A stretch of DNA of 14,351 nucleotides from Acholeplasmatales bacterium (GTDB taxonomy: Bacteria; Bacillota_I; Bacilli_A; Acholeplasmatales; Anaeroplasmataceae), in assembly GCA_024681175.1 (NCBI GenBank), contig JAILBI010000053.1:1-14351 (forward strand), read 5' to 3'. Under the pieces are notes generated by a model. That model did no database searches, had not been told where the DNA came from, and worked only from the letters and a program-made list of their open reading frames with translations. Shown in pieces: positions 1 to 6,892 of the stretch (positions within the stretch are counted from its first letter, which is position 1; each line of letters opens with the position of its first letter). The position numbers and the translations under genes are program-made.

Positions 1-155
1 GATTTTTTATAAAAATAATAATAAGATGGTAAATCAATAAATGAAGAATAATTAAATAAATCAACATTATTATAATTAAATTTAATTAATAAATTATTAT
101 TTAATTTTGATAATAATTCTTTAAAGAAATAATATTTTATAATAATTCTATTCAT
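1..155 (-). CDS. 5' part of an unidentified leftward gene, cut by the window edge
   Basis: On the minus strand an ATG at 155-153 opens a frame of 51 codons without a stop that runs off the left edge. A GAGGT Shine-Dalgarno-like sequence lies just upstream of this ATG. The visible protein starts MNRIIIKYYFFKELLSKLNN and is rich in Asn, Tyr, Phe, Leu and Lys, with no recognisable domain. In DNA this AT-rich a 51-codon open stretch is unlikely by chance, and the divergent arrangement with the gene at 216 is ordinary. I cannot assign a function. The remaining doubt is whether the low-complexity composition reflects a real protein. Confidence 0.5.
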   Translation of the reverse strand, partial: MNRIIIKYYFFKELLSKLNNNLLIKFNYNNVDLFNYSSFIDLPSYYYFYKK

Positions 156-215
156 AAACTAACCTCATATATAATTATAATTAATTATATTGATTAAAGA
201 AAGGACTTTTATTAT
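156..215. promoter_or_regulatory. divergent intergenic region with AT-rich promoter-like sequence
   Basis: This 60-base gap separates two divergent start codons. TATAAT hexamers occur on the plus strand at 170-175 and 176-181, and one on the minus strand at 179-174. The sequence is almost pure A+T, so such matches are expected by chance and no convincing -35 partner is visible. An AAAGGA ribosome binding site precedes the gene at 216. Promoters for both genes probably lie here, but their exact position cannot be fixed by reading. Confidence 0.35.
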
Positions 216-1145
216 ATGTTGATGTTAACAAAAAATATGCAAGAGGATATTCAAAGACAAATGCCACTTAAATCAAGAGATATTGATGTATGTCTAATGG
301 GTGCATTAGATGAATCATTACCAAGAGAATATGTTCTTGATTGTCTTATGATGTATCAAAATAAGGATGGTGGCTTTGCAGGAGGCTTAAATATAGATAA
401 TTATAATACTAATTCATCTATATTAGTTTGTCTTGATGCATTACAAATGCTTGATATTACAGGCTTTGATAAGAAATCTTGTGAAGAATTATATAAGCCT
501 ATTTTAGATAAGCTTGGTAATTATTTATTTAATAGATGTGAAACTAAAGATAATAAATGGAATGGTAATACACTAACTAATAATGATTTTGCCCATGCAA
601 AAATTTATACATTTAATGATGAAAATAAATTATTACTTGGATATCATCCAACTGCGGCAATTGTAGGATATATATTACATTTATTACCTGAAACAAAGGC
701 ATATTATAAAAAGGCCTATCTTATGGCTGAAAGAATTATAAATGATGTATTAAATTCAAATAATATTACATTATATGAATTAAAATCATTTAATATCTTT
801 TTAGCAAAAATTAAAGAAGAAAATTTATTTAGTGATAAGATTAAAGAATTTGAAAATAAATTAATTAATTATGCTAAAGAAATGATCACTCTTGATTTTG
901 AAGATTTTTCTAAGGCTCATCCACTTGACTGTTATAGCCTTGATGATAAAGATATAAAAGATATGATTGATAAACAGCTTGATTATATTATTTCAAATAT
1001 TGCACCTCATGGCTTATGGGATCATAAAGAATCATGGGGCTATAATACATATGTTGAAGAAGAAAGTGCCATGATTAAATGGATTGGTCATGAAACTGTA
1101 TTAAATTATTATTTTTTAAAGAAATTTAATAGAATTGAAAAATAA
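216..1145 (+). CDS. alpha/alpha-toroid (prenyltransferase/squalene cyclase-like) protein, function unknown
   Basis: The protein has 309 residues with no signal peptide or membrane helix, so it is probably cytosolic. Residues 47-60 (YQNKDGGFAGGLNI) resemble the QW-type repeat of terpenoid cyclases and prenyltransferases. Further family-like signatures are NTNSS (64-68), NNDFAHA (122-128), GYHPTAAIVGYIL (142-154), GLWD..WGY (266-276) and MIKWIGHE (286-293). From memory, this order of motifs matches a group of Firmicutes proteins annotated only as prenyltransferase-like or hypothetical. No catalytic activity can be read from it, and the acid motif of true cyclases is not evident. It stands alone: a divergent gene lies to the left and a promoter with riboswitch to the right. 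No GC-containing terminator follows it. ATG codons at 216 and 222 are both possible starts; 216 has AAAGGA ten bases upstream. Confidence 0.75.
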   Translation: MLMLTKNMQEDIQRQMPLKSRDIDVCLMGALDESLPREYVLDCLMMYQNKDGGFAGGLNIDNYNTNSSILVCLDALQMLDITGFDKKSCEELYKPILDKLGNYLFNRCETKDNKWNGNTLTNNDFAHAKIYTFNDENKLLLGYHPTAAIVGYILHLLPETKAYYKKAYLMAERIINDVLNSNNITLYELKSFNIFLAKIKEENLFSDKIKEFENKLINYAKEMITLDFEDFSKAHPLDCYSLDDKDIKDMIDKQLDYIISNIAPHGLWDHKESWGYNTYVEEESAMIKWIGHETVLNYYFLKKFNRIEK

Positions 1146-1148
1146 TTA

Positions 1149-1176
1149 TTGTAAATAATATTAATATTAGTATAAT
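1149..1176 (+). promoter_or_regulatory. sigma-A-type promoter for the ribU leader
   Basis: TTGTAA (1149-1154), a 16-base spacer and a perfect TATAAT (1171-1176) place the transcription start near 1183, just before the FMN aptamer. The -35 element begins right after the stop codon of the preceding gene. Confidence 0.6.
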
Positions 1177-1191
1177 AAAGAATGTACATAT

Positions 1192-1298
1192 TACTTCGGG
1201 GCATGGTGAAATTCCATACCGGCGGTATAGTCCGCGAGCCTTTTGGCATGATAAGGTGTAATTCCTTAACCGACAGTAGAGTCTGGATGGTAGAAGTA
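1192..1298 (+). promoter_or_regulatory. FMN riboswitch (RFN element)
   Basis: The conserved RFN blocks appear in order: CTTCGGGGC, then GGTGAAATTCC, ACCGGCGGTATAGTCCGCGAGC, GGTGTAATTCC, ACCGACAGTAGAGTCTGGATGG and GAAG. The closing helix P1 is TACTTC (1192-1197) with GAAGTA (1293-1298). The aptamer binds flavin mononucleotide and normally shuts off riboflavin synthesis or uptake genes when FMN is plentiful. The next gene is a riboflavin transporter S component, which fits. The terminator at 1324-1358 is the obvious expression platform. Confidence 0.96.
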
Positions 1299-1323
1299 GA
1301 ATTATTATCTTTTTTATATTGAT

Positions 1324-1358
1324 AATATCCCCAAAGAAATATGGGGATATTTATTTTT
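1324..1358 (+). terminator. riboswitch-controlled intrinsic terminator before ribU
   Basis: AATATCCCC (1324-1332) pairs with GGGGATATT (1343-1351) in a 9-bp stem with a 10-base loop, followed by a T-rich tract (1351-1358). It lies between the FMN aptamer and the ribosome binding site, so transcription should stop here in the FMN-bound state. A possible alternative hairpin (1303-1309 with 1321-1327, 7 bp) would occupy the first bases of the terminator's 5' arm. Confidence 0.85.
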
Positions 1359-1372
1359 ATAAGGAGGATAAT

Positions 1373-2272
1373 ATGAATAAATTAAATATCAAAAGACTTT
1401 GTTTTGATGCAGTATTAGCTGCGTTAACTGTTATTTTGTATAACTTCGTCAAAATATCTAGTCCTGCGATTTTCCCCTCATTTCTTGACATCAATATTTC
1501 GATGATTCCAGTAATTATTTGTGCATTCATGTTTGGTCCATGGGATGCAGCTGGCATTGTAATTATTAGATGCTTATTAAAATGGGCAATCGTTGGTTCT
1601 GGTACTGGTTATGTTGGTGAGGTTGCAGACCTTTTAATTGGCCTTGGTACAGTAATTCCTGCGGGACTTATTTACCATAATACGGGCTTAAAGCATAAGA
1701 CATTAATTGCATTTTTAACTGCAATAGCATCTTGGGTTTTAATGGGTGTTATATCAAATATTTTCATTAATATTCCTTGGTATAATAATTTCTATTTTAA
1801 ATCTAATTATTATAAAGAAGGTGTACATCCTGCATTAGTTAGTATGGTTAATGCTGCAGTACATAATATTACATTCCATAATGTTACTGTAACTAAAGAT
1901 AATTTTATGGTAAATTATATTATTTTTGCGATAATACCATTCAATTTATTATTATCATCAGTTGTTGTAGGTGTAACTGCATTAGTTCATGGTAGATTAA
2001 AGGTATTGTATGATTATATTGATCAAGAAAATGAAGAAGAAGAACAAAAATTAACTGAAGAAGAAATTGCTGAAAAGGCAATTAATGAATATGATGAAAA
2101 AAATCTATTTAAAAAAGGCTTATTAATGGGTATTTTAACTGGTATTGTTGGCTTTATTATGGGCTTATTTAAAAAGAAATCATATAAAAAGGGTGCATCA
2201 CTTGGATTTGTAATTCATTTCTTTATTTTATGCTTAATATTCTTAATTTTATATCTTGCGATTTGGAAATAA
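1373..2272 (+). CDS. ribU: riboflavin ECF transporter substrate-binding subunit with C-terminal extension
   Basis: This is the S component of an energy-coupling factor transporter, an integral membrane protein that binds riboflavin and works with a shared EcfA-EcfA'-EcfT module, which is not in this window. I chose ATG 1373 because AAGGAGG (1361-1367) precedes it by five bases; an upstream TTG at 1319 lies inside the leader and terminator. The product has 299 residues. The N-terminal part, residues 6 to about 210, has the hydrophobic helices and the FGPWDAAGIVIIRCLLKW pattern of S components. Family members are usually about 190-210 residues. Here an acidic, Glu-rich linker (about 216-243) and two more probable membrane helices (about 247-265 and 276-297), separated by a Lys-rich loop, are added. 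Assignment to riboflavin rests on the fold plus the FMN riboswitch directly upstream. It appears to be a single-gene transcript. Confidence 0.88.
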   Translation: MNKLNIKRLCFDAVLAALTVILYNFVKISSPAIFPSFLDINISMIPVIICAFMFGPWDAAGIVIIRCLLKWAIVGSGTGYVGEVADLLIGLGTVIPAGLIYHNTGLKHKTLIAFLTAIASWVLMGVISNIFINIPWYNNFYFKSNYYKEGVHPALVSMVNAAVHNITFHNVTVTKDNFMVNYIIFAIIPFNLLLSSVVVGVTALVHGRLKVLYDYIDQENEEEEQKLTEEEIAEKAINEYDEKNLFKKGLLMGILTGIVGFIMGLFKKKSYKKGASLGFVIHFFILCLIFLILYLAIWK

Positions 2273-2298
2273 TGATTATATATTAAAATATATAACCA

Positions 2299-2314
2299 TT
2301 TAAAACGTTTTCAT
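2299..2314. promoter_or_regulatory. putative cre site (CcpA operator) upstream of eno
   Basis: The palindromic sequence TTTAAAACGTTTTCAT matches the Bacillus-type cre consensus WTGNAARCGNWWWCAW at 15 of 16 positions; the one mismatch is T for G at position 3. It is centred about 55 bases upstream of the predicted eno transcription start. This distance is compatible with CcpA acting as an activator, as described for some glycolytic genes. It is a sequence match only. Confidence 0.45.
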
Positions 2315-2325
2315 ATCAAATGATA

Positions 2326-2354
2326 TTAAATTTTTTAAAATTTTAGTATATAAT
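2326..2354 (+). promoter_or_regulatory. predicted eno promoter
   Basis: A perfect TATAAT lies at 2349-2354 with a weak -35 hexamer TTAAAT at 2326-2331 (17-base spacer). The start would be near 2361, giving an untranslated leader of about 33 bases with AAGGAG at 2378-2383. A weak -35 is what one would expect of a promoter helped by an upstream activator. Confidence 0.5.
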
Positions 2355-2387
2355 CATTGTGTTTTAAAAACTAAATTAAGGAGATAA

Positions 2388-3704
<1,317 letters not shown>

Positions 3705-3716
3705 TTTAAAAAATTC

Positions 3717-3744
3717 TTTACAATTGAAAATGTTTTGATATAAT
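3717..3744 (+). promoter_or_regulatory. predicted promoter for the efp operon, overlapping the eno 3' region
   Basis: TTTACA (3717-3722), a 16-base spacer and a perfect TATAAT (3739-3744) lie 12 bases after the eno stop codon. The predicted start, near 3751, falls within the 5' arm of the eno terminator hairpin (3746-3757). A transcript starting here would lack part of that arm. Confidence 0.6.
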
Positions 3745-3745
3745 G

Positions 3746-3775
3746 ATAAAGAGGATTTAATCCTCTTTATTTTTT
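3746..3775 (+). terminator. intrinsic terminator of eno
   Basis: ATAAAGAGGA (3746-3755) pairs with TCCTCTTTAT (3761-3770) over a five-base loop, followed by six T residues (3770-3775). This is a strong Rho-independent terminator. Its end lies next to the GAGGT ribosome binding site (3776-3780) of efp, so terminator and translation signals are packed without spare bases. Confidence 0.88.
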
Positions 3776-3785
3776 GAGGTAAATT

Positions 3786-4337
3786 ATGATAAATGTTAAT
3801 GATTTAAAAAATGGTGTCGTAATTGAATACGATGGAAAATTAATGCAAATTGTTGAATTTATGCATGTATTACAAAATAAAGTTGCATATGTTCGTGTTA
3901 AAATGAAGGACTTAAGAACTGGTTCAATTATGGAAACAGCTTTAAAGGGTTCTGATTCAGCATTCAAAAGATGCTATATTGATAAGCGTCCTATGCAATA
4001 TATTTTCTCTTCAGGAGATACATATACATTCATGGATCAAGAAACTTATGAACAAATTGAAATTCCTGCTGAAAGATTAGAGTGGGAAAAGAACTTCATG
4101 CTAGAAGGACAAAATGTAGATATTACTTTCTATGAGAGTGAAATTTTAGGTGTTTCTTTACCTGATAAAATCACATTAGAAGTAACTGATACACTTCCTC
4201 CTGTAAAAGGAGACCAAACTTCTAAGAAGAAGGCAACACTTGAAACTGGTTATGAAACAAATGTCCCTATGTTTATTTCAACAGGTGACAAGATTATTGT
4301 TTCAACAGTTGATGGTTCATATCAATCAAGAGCATAA
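3786..4337 (+). CDS. efp: translation elongation factor P with an atypical tip loop
   Basis: EF-P binds the ribosome between the P and E sites and rescues stalling at consecutive prolines. The 183-residue product has the three beta-barrel domains of the family: an N-terminal KOW-like domain (MINVNDLKNG...LRTGS), a central OB domain (MQYIFSSGDTYTFMDQETYEQIE, with ILGVSLPDKITLEV) and a C-terminal OB domain ending DGSYQSRA, the usual family terminus. The odd part is the loop that reaches the peptidyl-transferase centre. Most family members have HVKPGKGAAFVR or a close variant there, with modified Lys32 or Arg32 at the tip. Here it is HVLQNKVAYVR: one residue shorter, with no glycine or proline, but with a lysine (K32) still in register. 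The start is set by GAGGT at 3776-3780. It leads an operon with a tRNA, a membrane protein and an ABC exporter. Confidence 0.96.
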   Translation: MINVNDLKNGVVIEYDGKLMQIVEFMHVLQNKVAYVRVKMKDLRTGSIMETALKGSDSAFKRCYIDKRPMQYIFSSGDTYTFMDQETYEQIEIPAERLEWEKNFMLEGQNVDITFYESEILGVSLPDKITLEVTDTLPPVKGDQTSKKKATLETGYETNVPMFISTGDKIIVSTVDGSYQSRA

Positions 4338-4360
4338 TAAGGAAGTTTTTAACTTCCTTA
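4338..4360 (+). other. hairpin between efp and the tRNA without a T-tract
   Basis: A perfect 10-bp inverted repeat (TAAGGAAGTT at 4338-4347 with AACTTCCTTA at 4351-4360, loop TTT) begins directly after the efp stop codon. It is not followed by a run of T, only ATC and then the first base of the tRNA at 4365. It is therefore a poor terminator. It more likely protects the efp mRNA 3' end after tRNA processing or marks a cleavage region. The role is inferred. Confidence 0.6.
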
Positions 4361-4364
4361 ATCT

Positions 4365-4439
4365 AGCAGCTTAGCCAAGCGGTAAGGCCCTGGACTCTGA
4401 CCCCAGTATTCACAGGTTCGAATCCTGTAGCTGCTGCCA
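4365..4439 (+). tRNA. tRNA-Gln (anticodon CUG), CCA encoded
   Basis: The cloverleaf is complete: acceptor AGCAGCT (4365-4371) with AGCTGCT (4429-4435), D-stem GCC/GGC with loop AAGCGGTAA, anticodon stem CTGGA/CCCAG with loop CTCTGAC, T-stem ACAGG/CCTGT with loop TTCGAAT, discriminator G73 and encoded CCA (4437-4439). The anticodon CUG (4397-4399) reads CAG, so this is glutamine. Two oddities are visible: the last anticodon-stem pair is an A31-C39 mismatch, and the first acceptor pair is A1-U72 rather than the U1-A72 usual for bacterial tRNA-Gln. It lies 27 bases after efp and 16 bases before the next gene, so it is probably cut from a polycistronic transcript. A UUG isoacceptor must be encoded elsewhere, because the genes here mostly use CAA. 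Confidence 0.95.
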
Positions 4440-4455
4440 AAGGAGAATAAAGTTA

Positions 4456-5034
4456 ATGGTAGTACAGAATAAGACTTCACTAACAGGAGATGAAGCAAAA
4501 AAAATATTAATAAGATCAGCTACAAAAGCATTTGATTCAAAATATATTTTTGCAGCTGTCGTATTTGTTTTTGCTATTGCAATTTTAATTTTTGGAATTA
4601 CAAGAAAAGAAACTCCATTACTTGTTTTTTCTGCAATATTTGCTTTTATTGCAGTAGGATATATTTTCTTAATCTTTTTAGGTAAGAAAAAAGGTCCAAA
4701 AGAAGTAATTAAAAACAATGAAGATATTTGTACTAACGGTGTAACTTATCAATATAAATTTCATGAAAATAGCTTAAAGGTTGAAGTAAGCACTTTTGGT
4801 GGTAAAGCAAAAAGAATTGAATATCAATATGAAGAAATCAAAACCATCACTGAATATGATGATGGTTATGAGCTTCAATTTGAAAATGTAATGCTTTATG
4901 TAGCTAAAGATGGTTTTGAAAATGATAGAATGATTGATTTCTTTTTCAAAAACATCAAACTTCATAAGAAGAAATTAAAAATCAAAAATAGAAGTGCTAA
5001 AAAATTGGAAAAGGAGAAAGAGGAGGAAAAATAA
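4456..5034 (+). CDS. YcxB-like membrane protein
   Basis: The product has 192 residues. Two hydrophobic segments (about 29-48 and 54-75) form a helical hairpin, followed by a soluble part. Residues about 97-150, from YQYKFHENSLKVEVSTFG through the Y-x-E-I-K-T-I motif to YELQFENVMLYVAKDGF, have the pattern of the YcxB-like domain. This small beta-rich domain occurs in Firmicutes membrane proteins and its function is unknown. The C-terminus (about 168-192) is a highly charged Lys/Glu tail with no known role. The Shine-Dalgarno AAAGGAG (4439-4445) begins at the last base of the tRNA CCA end, so tRNA 3' maturation would leave an mRNA starting almost at its ribosome binding site. The ABC exporter follows after 51 bases. 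A link to export is suggested only by the gene order. Confidence 0.75.
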   Translation: MVVQNKTSLTGDEAKKILIRSATKAFDSKYIFAAVVFVFAIAILIFGITRKETPLLVFSAIFAFIAVGYIFLIFLGKKKGPKEVIKNNEDICTNGVTYQYKFHENSLKVEVSTFGGKAKRIEYQYEEIKTITEYDDGYELQFENVMLYVAKDGFENDRMIDFFFKNIKLHKKKLKIKNRSAKKLEKEKEEEK

Positions 5035-5085
5035 TTTTTTCTGACTTTTTTTCTTTTTAAAACATATACGAAAGGATGTGAAATT

Positions 5086-6891
5086 ATGATTAAAACATTG
5101 ATGAAAAGTATAAGAGAATACAAAAAAGCAAGTATATTATCTATCATATTAATTGTCTTTGAAGCTGGTATCGAATGTGCATTACCATTTGTTACATCAA
5201 AGCTTGTAGACCAAATGAATGATTCAAATACTAAATTATTAACAATTTATAGTATAGTATTAATCATTATGGCTATGCTAAGCTTATTATTTGGTGCCCT
5301 TGCAGGTAAATATAGTGCAATGGCAGCCGCTGGCTTTGCAAAGAATTTAAGAAAAGATATGTTTGAAGCTATTTCAAATTATTCTTTTGAAAATATTGAT
5401 AAATTCCAAACATCAAGCTTAGTTACAAGAATGACTACAGATGTTACAAATGTACAAAATGCTTATATTCAAATTATAAGAGGTGCAATACGTTCACCAT
5501 TAATGATTGTATTCTCATTAATTATGAGCTTCACAATTGCTCCTAAGCTTGCATGGATATTCGTTGTAGTATTAGTTGCTTTATCATTAATTTTAAGTAT
5601 CTTAATGGTATCTACAATGGGAATATTTAGAAGAGTATTTAAAAAATATGATAAATTAAATGATAGTGTTGAAGAAAACATTAAAGGAATAAGAGTAGTT
5701 AAATCATTTGTAAGAGAAGATTATGAAATTGAAAAATTCAATAAAGCTTCAGATGGTTTAAAGAAAGATTTCACAATTGTTGAAAGAATTATTGGTATGG
5801 CATCTCCATTGATGACTGCCGCAATTAATGTAATCATGGTATTCATTTTATTCTTAGGCTCAACAATTATAGTTAAGAATTCGGAAGTAGTTGGCTTTAA
5901 TGTTACAGATAGTGGAATACCTATGCCTATAATTGAGTTTCATGATTTAACTGTTGGTCAGTTTCAATCATTAATGACTTATGGCTTCCAATCATTAGTA
6001 GCCTTAATTATGCTTCAGATGGTTATAATCATGATTGTTATGGCTGTTGAATCTGCAAAGCGTATTGTTGAAGTATTAGATGAGGTTTCAACATTAACAA
6101 ACCCTGAAAATCCTATTTATGAAGTAAATGATGGAAGTATTAAATTTAATAATGTTTCATTTAAATATTCTGAAAATGCTAAAAAATATGCATTATCAAA
6201 TATTAATTTAGAAATTAAAAGCGGTGAAACAATTGGTATTATAGGTGGAACTGGTTCATCTAAAACATCACTTGTTAATTTAATTTCAAGATTATATGAT
6301 GTTTCAGATGGTGAATTAATCGTAGCTGGAAATAATGTTAAAAATTATGATCTAAATACATTGAGAAATAATGTTGCGGTTGTATTACAAAAAAATTTAT
6401 TATTTACTGGAACAATTAAAGATAATCTTAGATGGGGTAAAGCAGATGCAACTGATGAAGAAATAAAAGAAGCATGTAAGCTTGCATGTGCTGATGAATT
6501 TATTGAATCATTCCCTGATAAATATGATACACATATCACTCAAGGTGGTACAAATGTATCTGGTGGTCAAAAACAAAGATTATGTATCGCACGTGCTTTA
6601 TTGAAGCATCCTAAAATCTTAATTTTAGATGATTCAACATCAGCAGTAGATACTAAGACTGATGCTGTTATAAGAAAAGGATTTAAGAAATATATTCCTG
6701 AAACAACTAAAATTATAATTGCTCAAAGAGTTTCATCAATCCAAGATGCAGATAAAATCATTATTATGGATAATGGTGAAATTAATGCAATTGGAACTCA
6801 TGATGAATTATTAAAATCTAATGAGATTTACCAAGAGGTATATTATACTCAGAATAAATCAGCTGATAACACTTCTAAGGAGGTGATGTAA
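5086..6891 (+). CDS. heterodimeric ABC exporter subunit with degenerate ATP site (BmrC-like)
   Basis: This is a 601-residue half-transporter: six membrane helices (about 17-37, 53-73, 136-152, 155-174, 241-263, 298-318), then a nucleotide-binding domain from about 350. The Walker A is GGTGSSKT (387-394), where the usual Gly before K393 is Ser. Q-loop Q435 and an intact signature VSGGQ (491-495) follow. Walker B ILILDD (511-516) has Asp516 where the catalytic Glu should be, and the switch position is Gln547 (AQRVSS) instead of His. This set of changes is typical of the non-catalytic partner in exporters such as BmrCD and TM287/288. A loop of about 34 residues (264-297) between helices 5 and 6 faces outward. 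The start has AAAGGATGTG upstream. Its partner starts one base after its stop codon, so they surely form one heterodimer. The substrate (drug, lipid or peptide) cannot be read. Confidence 0.93.
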   Translation: MIKTLMKSIREYKKASILSIILIVFEAGIECALPFVTSKLVDQMNDSNTKLLTIYSIVLIIMAMLSLLFGALAGKYSAMAAAGFAKNLRKDMFEAISNYSFENIDKFQTSSLVTRMTTDVTNVQNAYIQIIRGAIRSPLMIVFSLIMSFTIAPKLAWIFVVVLVALSLILSILMVSTMGIFRRVFKKYDKLNDSVEENIKGIRVVKSFVREDYEIEKFNKASDGLKKDFTIVERIIGMASPLMTAAINVIMVFILFLGSTIIVKNSEVVGFNVTDSGIPMPIIEFHDLTVGQFQSLMTYGFQSLVALIMLQMVIIMIVMAVESAKRIVEVLDEVSTLTNPENPIYEVNDGSIKFNNVSFKYSENAKKYALSNINLEIKSGETIGIIGGTGSSKTSLVNLISRLYDVSDGELIVAGNNVKNYDLNTLRNNVAVVLQKNLLFTGTIKDNLRWGKADATDEEIKEACKLACADEFIESFPDKYDTHITQGGTNVSGGQKQRLCIARALLKHPKILILDDSTSAVDTKTDAVIRKGFKKYIPETTKIIIAQRVSSIQDADKIIIMDNGEINAIGTHDELLKSNEIYQEVYYTQNKSADNTSKEVM

Positions 6892-6892
6892 T

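Noticed and set aside
1319..1372. TTG at 1319 as the start of ribU
   Set aside because: It lies in the riboswitch leader and its first codons are the terminator hairpin. ATG 1373 has a near-perfect ribosome binding site.
2276..2295. Perfect 9-bp AT-only palindrome after ribU as a terminator
   Set aside because: The stem has no G-C pairs, a two-base loop and no T-tract. Such repeats are expected by chance at this composition, so the ribU 3' end remains undefined.
3725..3738. Second cre-like site TGAAAATGTTTTGA in the efp promoter spacer
   Set aside because: The invariant central CG is replaced by TG and one outer base also differs, so CcpA binding is doubtful.
5035..5085. Separate promoter for the ABC exporter genes in the T-rich gap
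   Set aside because: The only hexamers (CTGAC-like and TATACG) are poor and would start transcription at the ribosome binding site. Co-transcription from efp is more likely.
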